The position numbers were made by a program, and so were the translations under genes. The notes under the pieces are model-generated. The model was not told where the DNA came from. It was given only the letters and a program-made list of their open reading frames with translations, and searched no databases. DNA of 20,295 bases from an uncultured Lachnospiraceae bacterium (GTDB lineage Bacteria; Bacillota_A; Clostridia; Lachnospirales; Lachnospiraceae), in NCBI GenBank assembly GCA_900553635.1, contig USDU01000013.1, positions 1 to 20,295 of the forward strand, in the 5' to 3' direction. This document shows positions 14,359 to 20,295 of this stretch, one piece after another; the stretch's first letter is position 1; each line of letters opens with the position of its first letter.

Positions 14359-14387
14359 ATGGTATCATATTTTCTGATACTTTCCAA
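14359..14387 (-). promoter_or_regulatory. Candidate cls promoter with overlapping dyad
   Basis: On the minus strand TTGGAA (14382-14387) and TACCAT (14359-14364) have a 17-nt spacer, each matching 4 of 6 consensus bases. The spacer and the edge of the -10 hold an inverted repeat, GTATCA (14362-14367) and TGATAC (14375-14380), 7 nt apart, which could be a repressor site. A moderate match only. Confidence 0.4.
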
Positions 14388-14407
14388 CCGGCAGGAACCT
14401 GATTTTA

Positions 14408-14446
14408 CAAAAAATTAAGGACTGTAACTTTTTGTTTACAGTCCTT
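14408..14446 (-). terminator. Terminator of the VanY-type gene
   Basis: AAGGACTGTAA (14417-14427) and TTACAGTCCTT (14436-14446) form a perfect 11-bp stem. On the minus strand it is followed by TTAATTTTTTG. The TAA stop codon of the carboxypeptidase (14436-14438) is part of the stem, so the last codons and the terminator share bases. Confidence 0.88.
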
Positions 14447-15392
14447 CACCGGCTGCCTGAGTTTCCTCCGGCATGGGTGTCTCATTTATTGCCGGCGCTT
14501 CTTCCGGTACAGATTCTTCATTTGTTACCGGTGCCTCGTGTTTTTGCTTTTGTTTTTTCTCCAGCTTGTAATCGTAGGTTACTGCCTCACCCTCGGATAC
14601 CGGCCTCGCGCCCAGATACTCCTCCAGCGTAATGTCTCTCTCGTAGATCTCCTTTGCCGCTTCCAGGCCCACATAGCGGAAATGCCAGGGCTCGTAGATA
14701 ATACCCGTGATATCCGTGCTTCCGTTGGGATAGCGCAGGATAAAGCCATATTCCCAGCTGTGCTCCTTCATCCACTGAAAGCCTTTCGTATTCTCCTGCT
14801 TCTCGTCCAGCTTCCGGTACTCAGAGGAAACCACATCGATGGCCAGCCCCAGATGATGCTCACTGGTGCCCGGCACCGCCACCACCTGTCCTGCCTTTGA
14901 CAGTGCGTCCTCCAGAGAATAACCCTGCTGCAGGTAGGAATCCGTCTTCTTCTCATACAGTGTAATCTGTTTGTTCATATCCCGATAAGATGAACTTACA
15001 TAGATGGTCACTCCATCCTTCTTGGACGCCTGAATCATAGCCTTGAAATCATCATAGGCCCGGGCGTCTATCTGATGTCCGCTGCCAATGCTTTTCAGCT
15101 CCACCTGATAATCCTCCGGAATCGGATGGGTCTTATTGACCAGAATCAGATTCCAGTCCTCCGGCAGATTTTCCTCCGTATCCTCCGTTTTTTCTTCACC
15201 GTCTGTATATTCTGTCACAAATTCTTTCGTCTCTTCCGCTTCCAGCACATCCGGAAGCGCTTCCTCCGACGTAGTCAGCACCGGTTCCTCCAGGCTCTGG
15301 GCATATACCTGGCCGATAAAAGCACCCATGCCAAGCATGGTACACACCGCTCCTGTGAAAATCCAGGCTCTTTTTTTCTGTCGTCCGGTCAT
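14436..15392 (-). CDS. Secreted D,D-carboxypeptidase, VanY/LAS family
   Basis: The enzyme cuts the terminal D-Ala from peptidoglycan stem peptides outside the membrane. The 318-residue protein begins with a basic start and hydrophobic segment (about 9-31, ending QVYAQ) that acts as signal peptide or anchor, then an acidic Glu/Thr-rich linker (about 33-80). The zinc peptidase domain (about 85-250) shows SxHxxGxAxD as S177-H179-G182-A184-D186, the catalytic Glu and zinc His in EPWHFRYVG (E234, H237) and the substrate SSYRD motif (134-138). After the domain there is a basic stretch (LEKKQKQKHE) and a proline/glutamate tail with NEE/NET repeats. AAGGAG precedes the ATG. No vanA/B/HAX genes are near, so this is a wall-remodelling enzyme, not evidence of glycopeptide resistance. 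Confidence 0.92.
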   Translation of the reverse strand: MTGRQKKRAWIFTGAVCTMLGMGAFIGQVYAQSLEEPVLTTSEEALPDVLEAEETKEFVTEYTDGEEKTEDTEENLPEDWNLILVNKTHPIPEDYQVELKSIGSGHQIDARAYDDFKAMIQASKKDGVTIYVSSSYRDMNKQITLYEKKTDSYLQQGYSLEDALSKAGQVVAVPGTSEHHLGLAIDVVSSEYRKLDEKQENTKGFQWMKEHSWEYGFILRYPNGSTDITGIIYEPWHFRYVGLEAAKEIYERDITLEEYLGARPVSEGEAVTYDYKLEKKQKQKHEAPVTNEESVPEEAPAINETPMPEETQAAGEGL

Positions 15393-15435
15393 AAGGTCTC
15401 CTTCGTTTTTTGTCGTCTTTTGTCCGTTCTTCAGT

Positions 15436-15471
15436 ATAAAAGAAAAGAGCCTGATTTACCAGACCCTTTTT
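15436..15471 (-). terminator. Terminator of the GntR-ABC operon
   Basis: AAAAGAGCCTG (15443-15453) and CAGACCCTTTT (15460-15470) pair fully as RNA on the minus strand with two G-U pairs, followed by TTTTCTTTTATAC. It lies 37 nt past the permease stop. A second small hairpin, AAATCTT/AAGATTT, stands just before it at 15476-15493. A TATACT at 15433-15438 on the minus strand might be the -10 of the VanY-type gene, but I see no good -35. Confidence 0.8.
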
Positions 15472-15507
15472 CTGAAATCTTTCTTAAGATTTTGTGAATG
15501 CGCTTCC

Positions 15508-16155
15508 TTACCATTCCTTATTTTCCACAATCCGGATGGAAATGTGGTAGGACACAATCAGCCCCACGATAGCCAGCGCTCCGAAGACTGCGCCTATAGA
15601 CAGGAATCCCCGATCACCCAGTCCGGAAAGCCATGTTTTCATGTTATCTATACTGAACAGCAGCGCGAAGCCGGCAAATACAAGCAGGTAAGTCGCCATA
15701 AACAGAAACCGGGATTTTTCCACACCGAATTTATAGATGCAGGGCAATATGAAAACAATTGTCATCAGATAGATACAACTGATGGAACATGTGGACGCCA
15801 GAAGCTCTCCGTACCCCATCTCTGCCTTTGCTCCCAGCACCGCAAGCATACCCGCGCCGCCCAGAATCCCCAGCATCACCATAACCGCGAACAGAAGCAG
15901 CGCAAACAGGTACTTCGCCTGCACCAGTTTCTTAGGCGTCAAGGGAAGGGTCAGCGCGTACCGGTTAAAATGGGATGCCTCGTCGTAGGAGGCTGTCGTA
16001 ATTAAAAGCATCAGTCCATATACCAGAAGCAGGCTGGAAAGCATGGTTGGATTGTCTGTAACCAGGCCCCAGATCACCAGGCACACCATGCAAATCAGAT
16101 AGATCTTCCCCATCTGCCGCAGTGTATACAAGTCCTTCAAAATCAGTCCTTTCAT
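15508..16155 (-). CDS. ABC-2 type transporter permease
   Basis: This is the membrane part of the ABC transporter encoded with the ATPase just upstream. The 215-residue protein starts MKGLILKDLYTLRQMGK, typical of short ABC-2-like permeases. It shows about six hydrophobic helices, with a polar stretch SYDEASHFNRYALTLPLTPKKLVQAKYL between helices 2 and 3 that is characteristic of this group. The ATG (16153-16155) overlaps the ATPase TGA as ATGA; GAGAGG lies 8 nt upstream. A GTG nine bases earlier is a less likely start. Substrate unknown. YtrA-linked transporters in Firmicutes are often tied to cell-envelope stress, lantibiotics or antibiotic export, but nothing here decides between them. Confidence 0.88.
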   Translation of the reverse strand: MKGLILKDLYTLRQMGKIYLICMVCLVIWGLVTDNPTMLSSLLLVYGLMLLITTASYDEASHFNRYALTLPLTPKKLVQAKYLFALLLFAVMVMLGILGGAGMLAVLGAKAEMGYGELLASTCSISCIYLMTIVFILPCIYKFGVEKSRFLFMATYLLVFAGFALLFSIDNMKTWLSGLGDRGFLSIGAVFGALAIVGLIVSYHISIRIVENKEW

Positions 16156-17024
16156 CCCGCACACCTCTCATTTCCCGGCTCTCCCGCCGTATAAAGAAGA
16201 ATATCCTCCAGGCTTGCCCGATCCATAACCAGATGCTCATTTGCCTCCAGCCCTTCCCGGCTTCGCACCAGCACCTCCGTATCGAACCGGCCCCGGCGGA
16301 CGCCCACCACGATGGCCGGATTCAGCTTTGCGGCCTCTTCGGCGCTGCACCGGATCAAGGCGTATTTCTCCAACAGCGTATCCCTGTCTTCATACAGAAG
16401 AATCTCCCCTTTATGAATCAGCAAAATGTAATCCGCGATCTTCTCGATATCGCTGGTGATATGGGAGGACAGAAACACCGTATGCCGCTCGTCCATAACA
16501 AATTCCCGGAGCATATCAAGGATCTCCGCACGCACCACCGGATCGAGACCGCTAAGCGCCTCATCGAGAATCAGAAGCCGGGCCTGATGGGACATGGCCG
16601 CCGCGATGGAAAGCTTCATTTTCATGCCTCTGGAATATTCTTTGATCATCTGCTTCTCCGGGAGACCGAACCGCTCGCAGAGCTTTTCAAAGCGCTCCTC
16701 CTGCCATCCTCTGTCGATGGCCTTCAGCATCCGGTTCACATCCCGCCGGTTCAAATAATCCGGGAAACAGTTCTCGTCAAAGACCACGCCAATCTGTTCT
16801 TTCAATGTCTCGTCCTTTGCGCCGTCCGGCTCGCCGAGCAGTGTAATTTCTCCGCCGTCCCGCTTTATCAAATCCAGAATCGCCTTTATCGTCGTGCTTT
16901 TTCCCGCACCGTTCTCTCCGATAAAGCCCACGACGCTGCCCTCTGGGATCTGAAAGCTCACATCCTTCAGTGCAAAACCCGGATACTGCTTCGTCAGATG
17001 TCTTACTTCTATGGCACTGTTCAT
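16152..17024 (-). CDS. ABC transporter ATP-binding protein
   Basis: This is the ATPase subunit that energises the neighbouring permease. The 290-residue protein has Walker A GENGAGKST (36-44), the signature SRGMKMKL (131-138, variant of LSGGQ, common in this subgroup), Walker B LLILDE (150-155) with D-loop SGLD, and the switch His in SSH (188). The C-terminal 75 residues form the extra domain seen in such exporters. ATG at 17022-17024 is chosen because GAGGAGG stands 7 nt upstream; a GTG at 17030 would be only one base from it. It follows the regulator stop by two bases. The order regulator-ATPase-permease is typical of YtrA-type operons. Confidence 0.94.
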   Translation of the reverse strand: MNSAIEVRHLTKQYPGFALKDVSFQIPEGSVVGFIGENGAGKSTTIKAILDLIKRDGGEITLLGEPDGAKDETLKEQIGVVFDENCFPDYLNRRDVNRMLKAIDRGWQEERFEKLCERFGLPEKQMIKEYSRGMKMKLSIAAAMSHQARLLILDEALSGLDPVVRAEILDMLREFVMDERHTVFLSSHITSDIEKIADYILLIHKGEILLYEDRDTLLEKYALIRCSAEEAAKLNPAIVVGVRRGRFDTEVLVRSREGLEANEHLVMDRASLEDILLYTAGEPGNERCAG

Positions 17025-17026
17025 AT

Positions 17027-17401
17027 TCACGCCTCCTCAAATAGTAATTTTAAAATATCCACAAGCTCCGTCTCTTCCATGCCGCACTGTCTGGCCGCGT
17101 CCACTGCTGCCTGCAGGTGCCCTTCCACGGCCCGCAGCCGCTCCTCACGGACAAATTCCTGATCTGCTTCCTTTACGAAGCTTCCCTTACCTACTACCGT
17201 GGTGATAAAGCCCTCCCGCTCCAGCTCCTCGTAGGCCCGCTTGGTGGTAATCACGCTAATCCGAAGCTCCTTTGCCAGCAGCCGCATGGAAGGCAGCGCC
17301 TCTCCCGGCTTCAGGGATCCATTCATAATCTGCCCCTTAATCTGAGCTGTGATCTGTTCATAGATGGGCTTGCCACTGGAATTACTGATGATGATATTCA
17401 T
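17027..17401 (-). CDS. GntR family transcriptional regulator, YtrA subfamily
   Basis: A 124-residue regulator with an N-terminal winged helix-turn-helix (about 10-78): KPIYEQITAQIKGQIMNGSLKPGEALPSMRLLAKEL, VITTKRAYEELEREGFITTVVGKGSFV. There is only a short C-terminal helical tail (about 80-124), which defines the YtrA subfamily; no ligand domain. Such proteins bind as dimers to long inverted repeats at their own promoters. The first gene of the operon, it starts with ATG behind AAGGAAAA. A perfect 14-bp-arm palindrome overlaps its promoter (17441-17471), so autorepression is a strong expectation. The effector is unknown. Confidence 0.94.
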   Translation of the reverse strand: MNIIISNSSGKPIYEQITAQIKGQIMNGSLKPGEALPSMRLLAKELRISVITTKRAYEELEREGFITTVVGKGSFVKEADQEFVREERLRAVEGHLQAAVDAARQCGMEETELVDILKLLFEEA

Positions 17402-17440
17402 AGGCTGTTTTCCTTGCTTTCTTTGTGTGTGTTGTGTTTA

Positions 17441-17471
17441 TATAATGTATATATCATATATATACATTATA
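17441..17471. promoter_or_regulatory. Perfect long palindrome, likely operator of the YtrA-type regulator
   Basis: TATAATGTATATAT (17441-17454) and ATATATACATTATA (17458-17471) are exact inverted arms of 14 nt around a 3-nt centre. The site lies 40 nt upstream of the regulator start and covers the -10 and spacer of its promoter. Length and symmetry fit operators known for this subfamily. Binding is inferred. Confidence 0.75.
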
Positions 17472-17476
17472 GTCAA
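17448..17476 (-). promoter_or_regulatory. Promoter of the GntR-ABC operon
   Basis: On the minus strand TTGACT (17471-17476) and TATATA (17448-17453) are separated by 17 nt. The palindromic operator occupies the spacer and -10. The palindrome also carries TATAAT on each strand at its ends, so the exact -10 could differ. Confidence 0.55.
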
Positions 17477-17505
17477 CCACTTTTTATTCTGTTTAACGAA
17501 TTGAT

Positions 17506-17579
17506 ACTGCAGGATGCCTACTTACGGCGGGTCGTGTAAACGACATGCTACCTCTCCGCCGCAGTGCGATAATATTTTT
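17506..17579. other. Structured, GC-rich intergenic segment of unknown role
   Basis: Between the regulator promoter and the NlpC/P60 terminator lies a GC-rich island in AT-rich DNA. GTCGT (17531-17535) and ACGAC (17540-17544) make a hairpin; CGGCGG (17525-17530) can pair with CCGCCG (17556-17561); ACTGC (17506-17510) can pair with GCAGT (17561-17565). Plus-strand TTTTT follows at 17575-17579. No open frame of note. It could be a small RNA or the remnant of one; no database comparison was possible. Confidence 0.3.
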
Positions 17580-17614
17580 AGGTAATGGGGGATTCCATAG
17601 GAATTTCCTATTAC

Positions 17615-17653
17615 ATAAAAAGAGCCTGCCTCCGGAATCTTCCGAAAGCAGGC
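17615..17653 (-). terminator. Terminator of the NlpC/P60 gene
   Basis: GCCTGC (17624-17629) pairs with GCAGGC (17648-17653), and inner CCGGA pairs with TTCCG in part. On the minus strand the stem is followed by TCTTTTTATG. It stands 30 nt past the endopeptidase stop codon. Confidence 0.85.
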
Positions 17654-17683
17654 GTCTGTGCACGCTGTCTGTCTTATTTTGTT

Positions 17684-18907
17684 TTAATAATATCTCCGCA
17701 CCGAAAGAATACCCCGGTAGGTGGCAGAGCTGATCTTGATACCCGTTTTGGCTGTGCTGGCATGGACGATACGTCCTCCGCCAATATAGATCCCCACATG
17801 GCCGCCATAATAGATGATATCTCCCGCCTGGGCGTCCGCATAGCTGACAGACTTGCCGGAATGTCCCTGGGCGTCAGACTGTCGGGGAATGGAAATCCCA
17901 AAATTCTGATAGACCGCCCAGGTAAAGCCAGAACAGTCCGCGCCGTTCGTCAGGCTGGTGCCGCCGGATACATAGGGATTACCCACAAACTTCAGGGCAT
18001 AGCTTGCAATCGCCGCGCCAGATCCGCCTCCGGAAACGGATGCGGAAGATCCGGAGCTGCTCCCGGAACCGGAACTGCCCGAACCGGAATTCGATCCGGT
18101 GGAAATGGTGCCGGACTTGGATGCTTCACTGTTTTTCGCCGCCGCTGCAGCCGCTTCTGCTTCCTTTTTCTTCCGCTCAGCTTCCAGCTTCTTGAGCTGC
18201 TTCTGCTGATCCTGCAGCTGCTTCTTATATGTGGCTGCCTGGGATTTGGCAGCAGCCAGCTGACTGTCATAATCTGCCTGCTCTGCCTTCTTCTGCGACA
18301 AAGCGGCCTCCGTGGCGCTCTTTTGATCCTCATACTCCGCCTGCAGATCCTCCATATCAGCCTTTTCCTGCTCCAGCTCCTCCAGCAGATCCGCTACTTC
18401 CTGCTTGGTTTCCTGATATTCCAGGAACATTTCCCGGTCCTTGGTCTGAATCTCCTGGGCGAAATCCGCCCGGTTCAGAAAATCGGAGAAATTCTCCGCC
18501 TGCAGGAACAGGGACAGATAATCCATATCTCCCTCTTCGTATATGTACTGAATCCGAAGCTTCATGGCTTCGTACTGCTCTTCCTCTTTCTGCTTGGCCG
18601 CCTCGTAATCAGCCTGAGCCTGATCCACTTCTTCGGCCTTGGCCTCAATATCGCTCTCCAGAAGCTCGATATTCAGCACCAGGGTCGTCAGCTCGGAGTT
18701 CAGGGAATTCACCTGGCTGAGCACGCTGTTGCGCTGACTCTCGATGGACTTCATCTGGGAATTGATTTCGTCCAGCTGTTTCTGGGTCGCCTGCTGCTGC
18801 TTCTTAATCTCTGACTCTGTGGTCGCCGACGCCGTAATAGAAAATCCCATCACCCCGGCCAGCACCAGGGCTGCCATTTTCTTACCTGTATATCTGAATT
18901 TTTTCAT
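17684..18907 (-). CDS. Secreted coiled-coil NlpC/P60 peptidoglycan endopeptidase
   Basis: A cell-wall hydrolase expected to cut within peptidoglycan stem peptides outside the cell. The 407-residue protein has a signal peptide (about 1-28, ending SITASA), a long coiled coil (about 30-250, many Gln/Glu/Lys heptads, cf. CwlO and PcsB N-termini), a Ser/Gly linker (about 255-300) and a C-terminal NlpC/P60 domain. The catalytic residues are C325 (ADCSGF), H370 (GGHVGIYIG) and H382 (IVHAST). ATG at 18905-18907 follows GGAGAG at 7 nt; a start at 18946 would put 13 polar residues before the signal peptide. A consensus promoter stands at 18957-18985. In CwlO/PcsB-type proteins the coiled coil is the contact for FtsEX, which would control activity; FtsEX is not in this window. 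Confidence 0.95.
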   Translation of the reverse strand: MKKFRYTGKKMAALVLAGVMGFSITASATTESEIKKQQQATQKQLDEINSQMKSIESQRNSVLSQVNSLNSELTTLVLNIELLESDIEAKAEEVDQAQADYEAAKQKEEEQYEAMKLRIQYIYEEGDMDYLSLFLQAENFSDFLNRADFAQEIQTKDREMFLEYQETKQEVADLLEELEQEKADMEDLQAEYEDQKSATEAALSQKKAEQADYDSQLAAAKSQAATYKKQLQDQQKQLKKLEAERKKKEAEAAAAAAKNSEASKSGTISTGSNSGSGSSGSGSSSGSSASVSGGGSGAAIASYALKFVGNPYVSGGTSLTNGADCSGFTWAVYQNFGISIPRQSDAQGHSGKSVSYADAQAGDIIYYGGHVGIYIGGGRIVHASTAKTGIKISSATYRGILSVRRYY

Positions 18908-18956
18908 CCAAATGCTCTCCGTATTCTTATGGTTTTCCCTGCTCATAGATATTCTA

Positions 18957-18985
18957 ATTATAGCTGGTTTTCAGCCCTATTTCAA
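18957..18985 (-). promoter_or_regulatory. Promoter of the NlpC/P60 gene
   Basis: On the minus strand TTGAAA (18980-18985) and a perfect TATAAT (18957-18962) have a 17-nt spacer, giving a leader of about 40 nt before the ATG. A strong housekeeping-type match. Confidence 0.75.
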
Positions 18986-19186
18986 GCAATAATAGACAAT
19001 TTCAGTTTCCTTTTTCTGGGAAATTCCTGTCTGCGTACTTTTATCTATACAGCACTTTTTCAGGAACTCCAGTCTGTGGCAGAACATCTCATATTATATA
19101 CTAGATTTCCGGCGTTTTTCCACTGTTTTTTATATATGAATAAGCATATATATATTCTCATATCATCATATTTTCAAATATTGTTC
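18986..19186. other. AT-rich divergent intergenic region without a gene
   Basis: About 350 nt separate the divergent NlpC/P60 and ArsR-type genes. Apart from the two promoters this stretch holds no convincing coding frame. It has short AT-rich inverted repeats: ATATGAATA near 19134-19142 with TATTCTCATAT at 19153-19163, and ATATTT/AAATAT at 19168-19181. Both lie just upstream of the ArsR-type promoter and are possible metal-regulator sites. Confidence 0.4.
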
Positions 19187-19215
19187 TTGTCACCGATTTT
19201 TTCTTATGTTACAAT
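19187..19215 (+). promoter_or_regulatory. Promoter of the ArsR-type gene
   Basis: TTGTCA (19187-19192) and TACAAT (19210-19215) are separated by 17 nt, about 44 nt before the TTG start. Good match to the housekeeping consensus. Confidence 0.65.
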
Positions 19216-19258
19216 CAATATAGTTTTCTCAATCATTTGAAAAAGGAGGGATCGCATT

Positions 19259-19558
19259 TTGAGCAGCGAACTGATGCCCGCCGATGACGAGGTTTATTAT
19301 CTTTCTGAATTTTTTAAGGTATTCGCGGATTCCACACGGATCAAAATTTTATTTGTACTCCGTGACGGAGAACAATGTGTCAATGATATTGCCGCGGGGC
19401 TTGAAATGTCCCAGAGTTCTATCTCCCACCAGCTGCGGGTCTTAAAGCAGAGCCGCCTGGTAAAGTTCCGTCGGGACGGCAAAACCATCTACTACTCTCT
19501 GGCCGACGATCATGTGGTCAATATTCTCTGCCAGGGTCTCGAGCATATCGAAGAATAA
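19259..19558 (+). CDS. ArsR/SmtB family metal-sensing repressor
   Basis: The only plus-strand gene. The 99-residue protein has the ArsR winged helix: FKVFADSTRIKILFVLRDGEQCVNDIAAGLEMSQSSISHQLRVLKQSRLVKFRRDGKTIYYSL. The last helix reads DDHVVNILCQGLEHIEE, giving D-x-H-x10-H-x2-E. This is the spacing of the alpha-5 zinc site of SmtB (D104, H106, H117, E120), so a Zn(II)-type sensor is likely. The N-terminal Cys/His of the alpha-3N site are absent. The start is TTG at 19259-19261, with GGAGGG 8 nt upstream; the first ATG (about 19274) is too far from it. No transporter is cotranscribed: a terminator follows and the next gene is convergent. Target genes must be elsewhere. Confidence 0.9.
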   Translation: MSSELMPADDEVYYLSEFFKVFADSTRIKILFVLRDGEQCVNDIAAGLEMSQSSISHQLRVLKQSRLVKFRRDGKTIYYSLADDHVVNILCQGLEHIEE

Positions 19559-19572
19559 GAGAGGATGTTGTC

Positions 19573-19632
19573 AAAAAAGCTTCCGGATTCCAAACGGTTT
19601 TTACCGCATGGATTCGGAAGCTTTTCTTTTTC
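19573..19632. terminator. Bidirectional terminator between convergent ArsR-type and YfcE-type genes
   Basis: AAAAAAGCTTCCG (19573-19585) pairs with CGGAAGCTTTT (19615-19625), and ATTCC with GGAT(T) extends it. A small CGGT/ACCG hairpin stands in the loop. T-runs flank both ends, CTTTTCTTTTT on the plus strand and TTTTTT on the minus strand, so it can serve both genes. Confidence 0.85.
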
Positions 19633-19678
19633 ATACACTATTTCCCATGAATTGCCCTGCCATACAGACAGCTATCCG

Positions 19679-20227
19679 TTATAATTGCGGGCAGAATTCC
19701 TTCTGTACGTTTCCTTCCAGATCCTTCCAGAAAAATGTGCCATCCTCCAGAATCATATAGCCATGCCAGCTGTTCTCCTTCGGGATGGATACGGATCCGG
19801 GATTCAGGTAAATATAGTCCTCCGTCTCCTTACACACAGGCACATGGGTGTGTCCGTGGAGCAGAATGTCACCCTTTTTAAGCTGCGGCAGGTTCTTCTC
19901 GTTGAACACATGGCCATGGGTGGCGAAAATCATCCGCTCATTCAGATACAGAATGCAGTAGTCCGCCAGTATCGGAAATTCCAGCACCATCTGATCCACT
20001 TCCGTATCGCAGTTGCCGCGCACACACAGCAGATCCTGCTTTCTGGGATTCAGCATGGCAATCACCTGCTTGGGCGCGTAATCCTTCGGCAGGTCATTGC
20101 GGGGACCGTGGTACAGGATATCGCCCAGCAGCAGCAGCTTATCTGCTTTCTCCTCATCGTAGGCTTTCAGAAGCTTTTCACAGTAATACGCGGAACCGTG
20201 AATATCTGACGCTATCATCAGTTTCAT
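19679..20227 (-). CDS. yfcE: YfcE/MJ0936-type metallophosphodiesterase
   Basis: A calcineurin-like phosphoesterase of the YfcE/MJ0936 group; members hydrolyse model phosphodiesters and their physiological substrate is unclear. The 182-residue protein has the complete two-metal set: D8 and H10 (SDIHG), D36 (LLLGDILYHGP), N72 (RGNCD), H104 (ATHGH) and H126/H128 (HGHTHVP), plus the typical YLNPGSVSIPK. Length is normal. The ATG follows AAGGAG at 9 nt. The stop of the preceding gene lies 14 nt upstream, so the two are cotranscribed; in Bacillus the homologue ysnB follows rdgB. Confidence 0.94.
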   Translation of the reverse strand: MKLMIASDIHGSAYYCEKLLKAYDEEKADKLLLLGDILYHGPRNDLPKDYAPKQVIAMLNPRKQDLLCVRGNCDTEVDQMVLEFPILADYCILYLNERMIFATHGHVFNEKNLPQLKKGDILLHGHTHVPVCKETEDYIYLNPGSVSIPKENSWHGYMILEDGTFFWKDLEGNVQKEFCPQL

Positions 20228-20241
20228 TTTTTGTTTCTCCT

Positions 20242-20295
20242 TCAGTTTGAATTATTTTTTTGCTGCCGCACGAAACGGATCATGCTCATGGCAGC
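20242..20295 (-). CDS. C-terminal end of the gene upstream of yfcE (possibly rdgB)
   Basis: The minus strand from the window edge is open for 17 codons, ending SMIRFVRQQKNNSN and TGA at 20242-20244. The product cannot be identified from so few residues. Position directly before a yfcE homologue and the AAM...R pattern would suit the C-terminus of RdgB (XTP/dITP pyrophosphatase), but this is inference from gene order. Confidence 0.35.
   Translation of the reverse strand, partial: AAMSMIRFVRQQKNNSN

Noticed and set aside
14436..15392. VanY as a glycopeptide resistance gene
   Set aside because: No vanRS, vanH, ligase or vanX genes are near; VanY-family carboxypeptidases are common housekeeping wall enzymes in Firmicutes.
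17585..18814. A long leucine-rich plus-strand frame opposite the NlpC/P60 gene
   Set aside because: Antisense of the coiled-coil codons (Gln/Glu/Lys rich) naturally reads as Leu/Phe-rich; the minus-strand gene has signal peptide, catalytic residues, promoter and terminator.
1..20295. Mobile element, prophage or defence island
   Set aside because: No transposase, integrase, phage, restriction or toxin-antitoxin motif was seen in any convincing reading frame, and no terminal repeats or tRNA attachment site.

Overview
The window looks like ordinary chromosomal DNA of an anaerobic, Gram-positive member of the Clostridia, most likely a Lachnospiraceae-type gut bacterium. The grounds are a Rnf complex, a biotin-dependent Na+-pump decarboxylase cluster, the cmk-ispH-S1 gene cluster, strong GGAGG ribosome binding sites, compact minus-strand operons separated by hairpin/U-tract terminators, and moderate GC content. 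The genus cannot be fixed from the sequence alone. I see no rRNA, tRNA, CRISPR array, insertion sequence, integrase or prophage gene. All genes but one lie on the minus strand, so operons read from high to low coordinates.

Region by region, low to high coordinates. (1) 1-1705: start of rnfD and complete rnfC of the Rnf ferredoxin:NAD+ oxidoreductase. (2) 1743-2672: a membrane protein of the putative ABC-transporter type IV family. (3) 2785-6632: a housekeeping operon read as HI0933-type flavoprotein, cmk, ispH, S1-type RNA-binding protein; ispH and the S1 gene overlap by 20 nt in different frames. (4) 6836-12140: a five-gene operon read as acyl-CoA-type carboxyltransferase, lipoprotein-type OadG, biotin carrier, OadB Na+ pump, OadA-type pyruvate/oxaloacetate carboxyltransferase. 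It has a good promoter at 12214-12242 and a terminator at 6734-6770. (5) 12352-14327: cardiolipin synthase followed by a two-CBS-domain protein. (6) 14436-15392: a secreted VanY-type D,D-carboxypeptidase. (7) 15508-17401: a GntR/YtrA regulator with an ABC ATPase and permease, under a promoter overlapped by a perfect 14-bp-arm palindrome. (8) 17684-18907: a secreted coiled-coil NlpC/P60 endopeptidase. (9) 19259-19558, plus strand: an ArsR/SmtB-type metal sensor with a TTG start. (10) 19679-20227: a YfcE-type phosphodiesterase, preceded by the last codons of another gene, possibly rdgB.

How the genes fit together: Rnf and the decarboxylase operon are both ion-motive membrane systems (the decarboxylase family pumps Na+, and many Rnf complexes do too), so the window carries two membrane energy-conservation modules separated by a housekeeping operon. 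VanY, the NlpC/P60 protein and cardiolipin synthase are cell-envelope functions. The most unusual item is the decarboxylase operon. It holds both a 12S-like (acyl-CoA) and a 5S-like (pyruvate/oxaloacetate) carboxyltransferase with a single biotin carrier and Na+-pump beta subunit, and its OadG has acquired a lipobox and an extracytoplasmic domain. I did not find a clearly undescribed defence or mobile system. The remaining points of interest are regulatory and architectural.
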